Shown here in pieces: positions 23,901 to 35,900 of a stretch of 64,000 nucleotides of DNA (position 1 is the stretch's first letter; every line of letters starts with the position of its first letter). The stretch is from Gonium pectorale (Eukaryota > Chlorophyta > Chlorophyceae > Chlamydomonadales > Volvocaceae). The notes below the pieces were generated by a model. It saw nothing but the letters and a program-made list of their open reading frames with translations. It searched no databases and was not told the origin of the DNA. The position numbers and the translations under genes were made by a program. The stretch spans positions 2,257,639 to 2,321,638 of the forward strand of contig LSYV01000009.1 of assembly GCA_001584585.1 (NCBI GenBank), written 5' to 3'.

Positions 23901-26900
23901 GGGCTCTCTCTGGAGCCGCTTCATGGAGGCTTGCGGCAGATGCCCCCAGCGTCGCTGCCTTGCAAGTAGACAGCGAAGCGCAGGCGACAGCAGGGGAAGC
24001 GAGCAACGGAGTGCGCCTGGCGGCGAACGACCCTTACCTACGCTTTGCTGCCGATGCGGCAGTTCATGCTGCAGCAGAGGCTTGCAAGGCAGCGGAGCAA
24101 GCTGCCGGTGAGGCGCGCAGGGCCGCACAGGAGACCTCCAGATGGCTTACAAGAGCTCCGGCTGAGCGTGTGCAGATGGCAGCGCTAGGTGCTGAGCTGG
24201 CGGTGGATATCAGCGCAGCAGATCTTCCTGTCTCCCTCTCTCTAGACCGACGCATCAGTCAAAGCCAAGGGGCCGAGGAGGTATCCCGATGGGAAGAAGC
24301 TTCCATGTCAACGACCGACGTTTCCAGGAGATCCGCTGCTGAGTCCGCACGCCTGGTTGCATCCCACGCAGCTGAGAAGGCCCGGCAGGCGGCGGAGGAC
24401 GCTGGCCATCTTGCTGCTGCCGATAGTTATCGGAGGTCCACCGCCGAAGCAGCGCGTTTGGCTGCTACCCAAGCGGCCGAGGCGGCCCGGCGGGCAGCGG
24501 AGGAAGCTGCCCAGCTTGGTGCTGTCGATAGTTACCAGAGGCCCGCCGCCGAAGCAGCACGTTTGGCTGCTACCCAAGCGGCCGAGGCGGCCCGGCGGGC
24601 AGCGGAGGAAGCCGCCCAGCTTGGTGCTGTCGATACGTCTCAAAGGCCCGCCGCCGAGGCAGCACGTTTGGCTGCTGCCCAAGCGGCTGAGGAGGCGCAG
24701 CGGGCAGCAGAGGCAGCTGTGGAGGTGGCGCGCAGGGCCGCGGCAGCAACAACGAGTAGACTATCTACCACCGCTGTAGGCCGTGCTACGCCTCTTGCAG
24801 CTGTAGATTTTCGAACCGCAGCAGAGGAGACGACGATGCCAGACTTTGGCATGGGCGCCGGCGCTCCTTTTGGCAAGTCCATTGCTGACGCGGCACGGGT
24901 TGCAGCTGCAGAGGCAGCAAGGGCACTGGCTGCAGCGGAAGCAGCTGCACAGGAGGCGCGCTCCCTTGCAGCAGAACCCTCGAAGCGGATGGCGGCGGAC
25001 GCGGCATGGCGTGCGGCATCTGAGGCAGCCGAAAGGGCGCGGGTCCTTGCGGTGCAAGCAGCTGCAGACATGCAAACAGGAAACGAGAGCTCGTCTTTGT
25101 GGCTTACCTCGGAGCCTGCACGCCATGCTGCAGCGCAGGCAGCAGAGGATGCAAGGCTGGCTGCGACAGGTGCATCGCGAATGCTTGCGGCTGAAGCGGC
25201 CCGCCTGGCTGCAGTAGATGCCGCAAGTGCTGCCGCGGCGGAGGCGGCACGTGCAGCCGCGGCTGAAGCAGTCCGTATCGCTGCTATGGAGGCGGCTCAG
25301 GCTGCGGCGGCACAGGCTGCGCGCATTGCATCCATGGAAGCAGCGCGCGAGGCGGCTGAGGAGGCCGTCCGGGGAGCGGAAGCCGATGCAGCGCGCGAGG
25401 CAACAATGGCAGCAGTACGGGAGTCAGCTTGGGATGCGACGCGAGCGCGCGATGCACTTGCAGCCGCCGCAAGGGAAGCCGCGATGGAGGTAGCACACAG
25501 CGCGGCTGCGGGGGCAGCACGGTCACGTGTGGCGGTTGCAGAGGCTACGCGCCTGGCTGCTGCCGAGGCTGCCCAGGCAGCAGAGGCTGAGGCTGCACGC
25601 GCGAGGAACGCCTCTGTGGAGGCCGCGCGAGGGGCGGCCGCGGAGGTGGCACGCGCACGCGAGGCGGCGGCCGAGGCAGCACGAGAGGCAGCTTCTGAGA
25701 GGGCCCGGGCACGTCTTGCAGCTGCCGCCGCTGCAAGGGAGGCGGTGGATGAGGCGGCGCGGATAGCCACATATGAGGCGGCCCGGGCAGGCGAGGTGGC
25801 GGCACTGGCGTCCCAGGCAGGAGCAGCACATGCACAGGACGAGCAGTCTGCGGCAAATGCTATGGAGCTGGGCACGGTGGGCAGGGCAGCTGTGCAGGCG
25901 GCGGGTATTCCATTTGTATCGTGCGATGCCAGTCGTGATGCGGCTAGGGAAGCAACCGCGCAGGCAGAGGCCGCGCTCTCCGCTGCAGGCACTGCGCTGA
26001 ATCTTGCCCGCAGTGCAGCGTGGGGCCATGCACAGCTGCCACCCTCTCGGCTGTCCCTCCATGCCCCATCAATGGCGGAAGGGCCGCAAGCCATCGCAGC
26101 TGTTCTGACTCACCCTGCCCGCACTGCCACTGGTGCCGGCGGGCGGGGCGCCTCCAGCACCGGCGCCGGCTCCGTGCTTCCCTCTGGCTCAACAGAGGCC
26201 GGCAGCGCCTCCCAATATGCCCCCGGTAGCAGCAGATTCGGGATCGCGAGCAGCCATGACTCCAGTGCCCACAGCCACGCAAGCAGACAGGATGATGCCT
26301 CAGTCGCATCGCTGTATGGCAACCTTGGCGTCATGCGTACACCGGAACCGAGCCGTGACGGCGAGTCCAGCGGCATCGGTGCCGGCAGCCGCGCGGCGAG
26401 TCTTGCTAGCGTTCGCCAAGACGGTGGTACAACCGTTGCATCGGACTTCAGCTTTAGGCGTTCCTCTGTTGCCTTAACGGGCTCTGGTGAGTCAAGCAGC
26501 CGCGACGGCAGAGACGGCTCCCACTCCCATGAGTTCAGAAGCGGCCCTGAAAGCAGCGCTGGACGCTTCGGCGCTGGGAATGGCAGTCAAGGCGCATCCG
26601 GTTACAGCAACCGAGACTCAGTCGGGTCGAGCGGTCGCTTTCCCACGGGGCACGGCAGCGGCGGCTACAGCAGTGCCAAAGGCACGCATGACAGCAGCGG
26701 AGACGCCACCGTGGGCAGTGCGGCTCTCGGCGCCTTTGGTTTGGAGCCAAGATTTGGGCCACGCGGCGCTGGCTCAGGCCCTGCCTCGGTTGCGCCAGGA
26801 TCTGCCTTCGGGCCGAGCAACGCCGGCAGCCTGGCCCAGGGCAGCAGCCACCCCGATGGAACATACAGTGCTGCAAGCCTTGACACAGGTCGCCTGACCG

Positions 26901-29900
26901 GCGTGCCGTCTCGCCCGGCAAGCGTGCTGCCCTACAGCTCCCACGCCAGCAGCATCGCCACCGTCGGGACCGTTCCTGTGGGCAGCATATCCGGACCTTC
27001 CCAGCATGCAGGCAGCCCTGGGGGTTCCGGCGCCCAGCTTGTTCACGGCGGCCCAGTCGGAAGCCCGGGAAGTCACCTGCTGCCAGTCCTTTCCGGTCCC
27101 AGCGGCTTCCTAGGCGGCGCTCCTATCATGAACCCGTCCCGCTCGGGCAGCTATGCGCCGTATGGTTGGGCAGCGCACGGTGTCGGTTCCCAGCCACCGA
27201 GCGGCCTCTCTAGCCCCGGCGCTTACCAGGCTGGCCGCTTAGGCCGCCGGCCGTCCGGCACAACTGCCGCCCCGTTGGTTCAACGGCCACCTCAGGAGGA
27301 CGAGGACTCAACCGGGACCGAGGCGGAGGCCTATCTGGAGTACAACCGCATGGCCCGCGCGTTCCGCATCTGGCGGAGGAATACTTTCAACCTGCGCGTG
27401 TCGAGGTGCGCTGGTGACCACTATGACTGTTACCTGTTTGCAGACTCCTGAGCCTTGCCATGGTGTGGAATGGTTATAACGTAGCCTGACGGGGTAGGCT
27501 ACGCATCGATGGTAGCCGGGGCTTCTCTTGCGTGCCTGCATTAGGGGTCCGTGCAATCTGGCACTACAGATCTCAAGTTCTCAACCTTTCAAAGATTGCT
27601 ACGCTGTATTCAATCACAGGCACGAACGGGACCAAGCGCTGCACAACTGGGCTGTCGCAATGTCGTTCTGGGCTGTACACCTGCTTCGCCGTTGTTTTGT
27701 CCGCTGGCGAGCGCTGGGGCCACACAAGACCATGCTGGCTCTCGTCCTCTGGGGCGGCAACAGCCGGGCTGCTTGCTTCAGGTAAGATAGAAGCTGATTG
27801 TCCGCTTCATATATAGCGCGCCCTTGCATGGCAACGGCCAGACTTCACTCTGACGCGTCTGAAGCTTGCCTGGACATGAGCATTTGGAAAGCCTTCGTTG
27901 CCACCGTGGACGACTGCTTTCGTTGTATGCGCTTACACCTGACGGTAACATCCCATACGGCTCGTTGCATTGCAGGCGGTGGCTCGGTTTCACGCGCTTC
28001 ATGAAGGTCATGAAGAACGAGTGCGATGACCACTGGCGCAGCCGCTTGCTGCACCGGGCCTTGCGGCTTTGGCGCCTGTTCGTGTCGACACGGCGGGCCA
28101 AGGTACGGCGAAATTGCAAGCAACTGTGATAGCGCCTTGCGAGCTAGATGGGTGCCACCAAATGCAATCGCAATGAATGGAGATCAATTTGCACTCCGTG
28201 TCCTGATGGGTCCTCAGGCCCGTGTCCTGGAGGCCACGATCAGCTACCGGATGGGCCGCTCGCTGCGCGTCTGCTGGGTGGCTTGGCGGCTGTACACAGC
28301 GGCAAGACAACGCAAGGTGTGTTGCCGCCTGGTTGTGTGAGTTCATCAAAAGCAGGTTTTCCAGCTGCCTTCCATATCTATGGTGACGCTCCTAGAGCTT
28401 GGCGCGATAAGGTCCGGGTTTTGGTCAGCCTAACAAGTAGTACAGAGAGCATATAGGCCAGCACCACCTAGCAGAGATGCGCAATCCTGAAGGGCCTGGC
28501 ACACCCGTCATCGTGAATGTGCTAAGAAGAGAGAACGCGCCAGGACGTGGCCTTTCCGCAAGTGTTCGCTGGGAAAGCTCAGTCCGCAGAGCTCTTGGTA
28601 GTTGTAGACCGGGTCTTGACGGGTTCCATCACGAAGTCACATGACGATATGATGTTAACCGCGTCATGTGGTGTTAACAGCCTGTAATCCCTCTGACGGT
28701 TGGTGCTCGTACAGGAGCAACTCCGTTTAACGGCCGTGGCCTTCTGGAGCGACAGGTGGCTTCACGTCTACTGGCACCACTGGCGGCAGCGCACGCTAGG
28801 CCGGGCAAGCAAGGTGCGCACACTCTGCTGTCAATTAATCGTCCTCAAGCATCCTTCTGCGGTTTCTTCAAATTGTACGAATAAACGTCTGTCGCAGAGG
28901 CTCGAGCTCAAGCGGGCTGTACTGTTCTGGACCCACGGGGCTCTGCGCGGCTGCTGGGAAGCGTGGCGAACATTCACGGCAGCAAGGTGTCGAAAGGTGC
29001 GCTGCTCATGAGGAAGATGGGGTCATCCCGACATTGCTGGCTGGTGGCTAAACCTCTTGTGTCGGTTGTACCTGACATCCGCCCTGACAGAGCCTGATGC
29101 TGGAGAGGGCTGTTGAGTTCTGGATCAGCGGGACACGACGCGGATGCTGGGCGACATGGCGGATGTTTACGGCAATGCACAAGCGCAAGGTACGTCTTTG
29201 ACCAGGGAATCCAGGTACAGAGCATGGTAATCGCACCAATGGCACACGGTCACATTTTCAGTGAACCGCGGACCCACGGCCCTTGAGTAAACCACAACAT
29301 CACCTTTGCCTGTTTGTTTACCCGGTGTGGCCTGCAGAAGCAGCTGGCGGCGAAGGCCCTGGATTTCTGGTCCGGAAGGGCACTGCGGACGAACTGGCGA
29401 TTGTGGCGCAGCTTCACTACGATGCAGCGACGCAAGGTGAGCGCAGGGTAGAGCCCTTCATCACTCGTTCCCTGGAGCAGCTTGGCGACATGATTTTGCA
29501 GGTGCCATCTATCCAGGCAAGAGGCATGCCCGTTGATTGTCGCCTTCGCGCTGTCTGGTTTTGCCGCAGTCATCAGTAATCTACAAGGCGTTTGCATTCT
29601 GGCTGGGCAGCTCGCTGCGGGGTTGCTGGCGCGCTTGGCGGCAGTTCACCCGACACCGGCGGCGGAAGGTGTGTGTGTGTCGCTGTGACGCCTGTGGATT
29701 GTTAAGGCGATTTTCTGCAGCTGGGCTGTCCCTAGGTCACGGGGACTACCGAAACCGTACTTCGCTTCTGAACGTGGGGTCGTACCGGTGTCTGACAAGT
29801 CTCTGTAAATCGTTGTCATCTGTACCTAAACCGTCGTTAGGCGTTCCTTGTGGACAAGGCCCTGGAGTTCTGGATGGACCGGTCCCTACGGGGCAGCTGG

Positions 29901-32900
29901 GCAGAGTGGCGCCGCTTTACAGCCAATCAGCAACGAAAGGTGCGTTCCGCCCAGTGCGCCCAGCGTGCGATGGCTAGCTGAAAGACCAGTTCCAGGCCAG
30001 ACACGGCTCTGCCAGGCTCCTTGCAATATCCGATGCCACATACGCTATTGCAGCTGGCATCATGTCCTATTTGCTTTCTGCCCGCCCGTCAGGAGCTGGC
30101 CATTCGGATGGCGCTGGACTTTTGGACGGGTCGCACGCTGCTGAGCTGCTGGCGTGCTTGGCGCCAGCGCACGCTGGCGCAGCAGCGTAAGGTATGTCGG
30201 CAGCATGACCCATATGGCACGCAGGGTACTCACATGCGTCTGTCCTGCGGATGTGCTTCTTCATGGCAAGATACCCGCATTGTTCCACAGTATGTACGTC
30301 CTCCTCACACCACCAATTGGGTCCTTGCAGGCACTGACGATCACACGGGCACTGGAGTTCTGGGCCGGCCGTACGCTGCGCAGCTGCTTTGCGGTGTGGT
30401 GTTCGGCGATGGAAAAGGCTCACCGGGATGGAGAGCTGGCCGCTCTCCACCGCAGGTGCGCCACCCTTTGCGGCCCTACAGCCTCATGTTGGTTGCAGCA
30501 GCTAGGCGAGCGCAGTCCACTGCCCTAGTGCGAAACGCAGCGCTTACTGGTATGCGATCCGTGCGGAGGACATATACCGTGAAGCGGATGAAGATCAATG
30601 TTTTGGTGTTAATCTGCAGGCGGCTGGTGCTGCAGCGCTGGCGGGCGGTGTCGGCAGCGCTGGCGAAGCTGTCGGCCGCACACCAGGCCATCCAGCAAGC
30701 AAACCGTCGGCAGCTGCTGCTCAAGCACATGCACGTAAGCCCTTTCTGGAATCCACGACAGGACATGACGGCGTTGCAGGTTGTACAATGCTGTCCCGCA
30801 GTTCCGTGCGTAAGGACCATTACCGTGCTGACTTCCGCCTGGGCCTCTGGAGAGGTTTTGGGTTTGTAAAGCTGCCTTTAATATCGCTTATCGTAATGTT
30901 GGCCGCATCTGCTCACGTCAAAGTGACATCTGATCTCCTTGTAACATTGCTCCTGCAGACTCTGGTGGGGGCCTACGCGTTCCGTCAAGACAGTGCAAGC
31001 CGCCTACGCGTCGCCATGACCCGGATACGCAACAGAACGCTGTCGCGCGCGTTCCAGGCTTGGGTCGAGATGTTGCAGCATCGCAGGCAGAAGCGGGAAC
31101 GGATGCGCGCCGCATTGAGCTGGTGGACCAACAGGTGCATTACGGCCGTGGCAGCCAGGGCCCGGACATCTGGTAGATGCCATCTTCACATGTCACATTC
31201 AGCACCTTCATACATTGTTTGTGACAACGGCATCGTTAAACTTACGGCCAATGGCAATTCTTCCGTTCAGATCTCTTGCCAAGTCCTGGAGCTCATGGGT
31301 GGATGCAGTGGAATCGTCGCGGCAGGCGATGCAGGTCAGGCACACAGTCCTGCCGTGCATGGTTGATCCGGCGGTCACGCGCAGTGTCGATGGGCCCCCT
31401 TCATGGGAGAATCTGACACCTAAGCATGACTACCGGTCCTGCTACCGGAATCCCGTACATCAGTCCTTGTCACAAAGACGAGAGCATTTCCCCTTCTTCC
31501 CAGGTCGCACGTAAAAACGCGCAACGGATCCTGCGCCCGCTCCTCAAGGAGGCCCTGCAAACCTGGCTCAGTTGGCACGACGCCAAGATGCGCCGCAGGT
31601 GCGCAGCTGTCCTGCGCATGATCATAGCGCACTTTGCCTGCCGGTACCACGTTCCTGTTCCACACTACGCTTGTTCAAGCGGAACCGTATGAAGTATGCA
31701 ATATACGTCCTTGACCATACATGGCAAAGCGCTGAGTGCCTGTACCTTTCCTGTGTCCGCGTTGTAGATCGCGGCAGGCGGCCGCAAGGCGCGCCATGCT
31801 GAAGCGGTGGGCGAGCCTGGTCCTGGGCGCGTGGTGGGATATGGTGCTGGAGCGCCGCCAGCTGGCCCTGTCCTTCCAACTCATCATGCGGTAAGGCAAG
31901 GTGCATCATTTTGGTCATTTGTCCGGTCTCGCCCTCGGTCTTGGTTCCATAGCATGCGATGGGCTCGGCAAGGAGACACGGCGCGTGTGTGTCACAATCG
32001 ACCCATGTTGCCATGATTACGACTGCTCTGCCGTGCAGGAACGAAGTGCACCGGCTGCTACGACAGTCGTTCAAGCGCCTGTCCCGCGAGCACGACCGGC
32101 TGCAGAGGGCGGATGCAGGTCGCGACATCGTCCTGCGTGGCTTGGTGGTGCGGACGCTGCGGCACTGGAGGGTGAGCATTGTTTCGACCCGATGTTCCAC
32201 TGTCGCCTGTCCAGCTTCCGTTCACTCCTTTATACCATGGTGCTGTGGCGGCTGGGGCGCTGCCTCTCCTGCCCATACCCCTTCGTTCCGGTAACTGCGT
32301 GCTGACATCGCTGCGCCGGCCGCTGTCTGCCCCGCAGGCCCTGACTGAGGTGCGACGCTCCCGCGCGGAATGGCGTGCGCAGCGGCTCTACGAAGCTGCA
32401 GTGGAGCGCAAGCATCGCCTGCTCCTGGCCTGGCTGGACGTCGCGAGCCTAATGGCGGAGCACCGGCGCATTGTGCATGCCAGGTGATGCGCGCAATGCA
32501 TTGTGATGTATAGTATTTCAATGTCTGGAAGTGTCGGCCTCGTCTTGGCCGCTACGCTACATGTAAAGCACGCGCCTGTTTCGTCCGCCGCATCCAAGTT
32601 GACCGCGACAGCTTAATCATTTTTGCATGACGCATCGCTACCCACCTAAACGCGGTCCCTTGCCTATGCAGCCTTGTCAAGGTCCATCGGCGCCTGGCGG
32701 GCAACATCCTGCGCGCCTGGCGGGAGCGCGTGTTGAGCTCCGTGGTGAAGCGCATGAAGGTCCTGGCGGCGGCACTCAGCTGGGAGCGCGGTAGGTTTCT
32801 TCGTCTCCATCTCTCTGTATTCCTGCTGCAATTCCCATTACCGTATTAGCAGTATGTAGATCCCAACCGGATCATATTGTGTCCTTGCAGGCATGAAGGC

Positions 32901-35900
32901 GCGTGCCTGGCNNNNNNNNNNNNNNNNNNNNCATTTTTGCATGACGCATCGCTACCCACCTAAACGCGGTCCCTTGCCTATGCAGCCTTGTCAAGGTCCA
33001 TCGGCGCCTGGCGGGCAACATCCTGCGCGCCTGGCGGGAGCGCGTGTTGAGCTCCGTGGTGAAGCGCATGAAGGTCCTGGCGGCGGCACTCAGCTGGGAG
33101 CGCGGTAGGTTTCTTCGTCTCCATCTCTCTGTATTCCTGCTGCAATTCCCATTACCGTATTAGCAGTATGTAGATCCCAACCGGATCATATTGTGTCCTT
33201 GCAGGCATGAAGGCGCGTGCCTGGCGGGGCTGGCGCAACCGTGTTCACAGCTCGAAAGCCATCGCCGATGATTTCGCCCTGGCGGCGCGCCACTACCAAA
33301 CGCGGCGGATGTCGCTCTGCTTCAACGTGCTGCTGGCCATTTGGCACGGCTACCAGGAGCGCCTCACGCGCGCCCTGTTCTTCCGTTCGCACAAGAACGA
33401 CCTCGCCAAGGCCGAAGTGCTGGCGGCGTGGCGGGAGCTGGTGGGCTGGCTGCAGTGGAAGAACGACAAGATCCGCAGGTGGGTTACTCTTCGCGGATAC
33501 CGTACGTGGGTTTTGCGACCAATGCACCAGCTGCCGACCTATTTGCGCATTTATTCTTGGGAGTGTTGAAACTGGTAGCGGACAATGTTGAGATCTATGT
33601 TCACTATGACCACTGTGACCAAAGTGGTACGAAAGGATGCCGCTGTCAATGTAGCTTCCACAGGTCAATGGAACGCAAGCATTAGCCTCGCCCTGCGGCT
33701 CTCCTGTCCCGCTTCCTGGTTGTCAGGGCCCTTGCGCACCGTCGGAGCCAACTTCTTGCTGGGTCCTTGTACGGCTGGTACTACATCACGCGCCACATTG
33801 TCGCCAGCAAGCGCTCCGTGGCCGCGGCTGTGCTGCACTGGGGCCGCAAGCAGCGCGCGGCTGTGTTCGCCGCTTGGCGGGCCTGGGCGGCACACCACCG
33901 GGAGCTGATGGAGAGGGCCGAGGGGTACTGCCTCCTTCGGGAGACCCGCACCAAGGAGCTCGTACTGCTCGCCTTCAAGTGGGTAGCGATCCCAACAAAC
34001 CAGCGTGAATGCCTGTCTCCAGCCCAGTCTTCATCACAAACAGCAGGCGGTGTCTGCACATTGCTTTGTTGTGCGCCTGTGTGCGTTTGTTGCGATGGTG
34101 CAAGTTCACCAATCATCCGATCTAGCGCCTGGTATACCCATCCAGGGCGAACGTCATCCGTAAGGCGCGTATCGCCGGCGCGTTGGCACATCACCGGCGC
34201 TATGTGGCGCGCCTGGTGCTCTCGGGTTGGCTGTTGCGGATGCTGCTGGCGGGAGAGTGGGCCCAGCGCATGGAAGCGGTCGGTGTCAAGGTATGATCGT
34301 GGCCGGCAGCACGCATTACAGCTATGCCCGAAGCTTTTGAAGGCTTAACTTCCCTGTACGCTTGATGGGCTCTGCATCCCGGAACGTATACCAAAGCTTA
34401 CATGACTCCGCTCCTATCGCTTTGCGCAGATCCAGCGCCAGCGTCTGTTTGACGCCTTCGCCTCGTTGCGCGGCGCGGTCGAGTACCGCCGCTACAAGCT
34501 GGGCATGCTGCACGCAGCGCTGCGCTTCTGGCGCCTGGCACGCCAACGGAGCGCACTGGACGGGCTGCGATGGCACGCCATGCGCCGCCGGCTCAAGCGG
34601 GCGGTTGCGCTGCGGGGCCAGCTCAGCACGGCCGCTTGGGCATTGCGGGTAGGTTGACAGCCGTTTGCAAGATGCAGTTATCACGTCTGCGTTGACTTCA
34701 TGGGGCTGGATAAGGATCTCCAGGCAGGAACCGGTGGCGTGTTCTCCGTAAAGACCTGCCCTCGCCACTTCCTGGGCGATTCGCCTTGTATGAGTGGTCA
34801 TCCGCATATCAGATATCACCCGCTCGTCCATGTAGGTCTGGCGGGAGCGGACCTACTACCGCAAGCGGCTGCGATTCCGCTATGAGCTCGCGGTGGCCGG
34901 TAACCGGCGGGCGGTGAGTGGCGAGTGGAGCGGAGGCTGGGAGTGAAGTGAGGTGTACGGGGATTACTGACGTCGCGGTAGCAGGCCTTAAGTGGCCTTG
35001 CTGGCCGCGGCCCCTCGTCCCGCGTGAATGGCGGGTAATTGTAACGTACCGGATCCTTTCGCGCCTTATCGGCTCCTCTCGTCTCCGGTGCAGGCACTCA
35101 AGCGGGGTCTGGAACAGTGGCGCTCGTACCTAAAATACCGGGCAGCCCGAAAGGCCCAGCTCAATCGGGCAGCGCGCCACTGGCTGCACGGTACAGCGGG
35201 GCGGGCATTCCGCAGCTGGCACGAGTACCACCGGCACCTGCACGATGCCAAGGAGGTGAGGCAGCTGCGGGCCAGCAAGAGTTAGCGCCGGTTCCGGCCG
35301 AATACGTCAGACGCGTTGCGCGAGAAAGCAGGGCGACAGCAGGGTGTCCTGTGCCCGGCTAGCACCGCTAGTGATTCCTCTTGGCACCTGAGCCAGTCTA
35401 AGGCACGAGTGGCATCAAATAGGTCCGGAACAGGGATGGAAGGTGAACCCGATGCAAGCGGCGGGTGGTCCGGACAATGGGGTTCTAGACTGTTCTTGTG
35501 CATCAAATTTGCCGTGACATCTGGCCTTGCAGCACGCCCGCAACATTGTCCGCCGTTGGCGGAAGCGCGACGCCGCCGACGCGCTGAGAGCGTTTGCCGA
35601 GAATGTGGCTCGGCGGCGCCGCAAGCGTGGCGCGGACAACTTCTTCCGCCGGGCCCACGCCCGTCGCACCATCAGGGCCTGGCGGGAGTACTTAAAGCTG
35701 AGGGACGCGGGCGAGTTCTGGCGGCTCAACAGCCTCGCAGGCGCTTTCGGTGCCTGGCGGGAGCACGCTCTCTGGAAGCGGCACCTATACGGCATCGGCA
35801 GACGTGTGGCGGGCCGCTGGCAGCACCTGATGGCGGCTATGGCCTTCTCCGCCTGGCGCGCCTACGCCACGCGCCGGCGGCACTACCGGACGGTGAGGTA

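Larger units (their letters stand above)
21163..27405 (+). other. SFI1-like gene, 6.2 kb exon: Ala-rich coiled rod and Ser/Gly linker
   Basis: One uninterrupted exon of 6243 bases. It begins with an Arg/Ser/Pro-rich basic stretch, then from about 21596 to 26025 an array dominated by Ala with regular Arg/Glu/Gln (AARLAAAQAAEEARRAAEQAA-like), predicted as continuous helix or coiled coil for about 1480 residues. A Ser/Gly-rich, probably disordered segment follows (about 26040-27290). The exon ends with the first Trp motif, MARAFRIWRRNTFNLRVSR, in phase 2 at a GTGCGC donor. Two internal near-perfect tandem duplications (228 and 105 bases) show how the rod grew. Confidence 0.85.

Noticed and set aside
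21439..26094. Long antisense open frames (up to 524 codons) opposite the Ala-rich exon
   Set aside because: They mirror the repetitive Ala-codon pattern of the sense strand, which lacks stops in several frames. Their composition (Leu/Pro/Gln- or Ala/Ser-rich) is the expected shadow, and no splice or domain support exists.
32932..33225. Genuine tandem duplication of an SFI1 repeat exon
   Set aside because: Identity over 294 bases including introns, exactly abutting an N gap, fits unmerged contig overlap better than real duplication.
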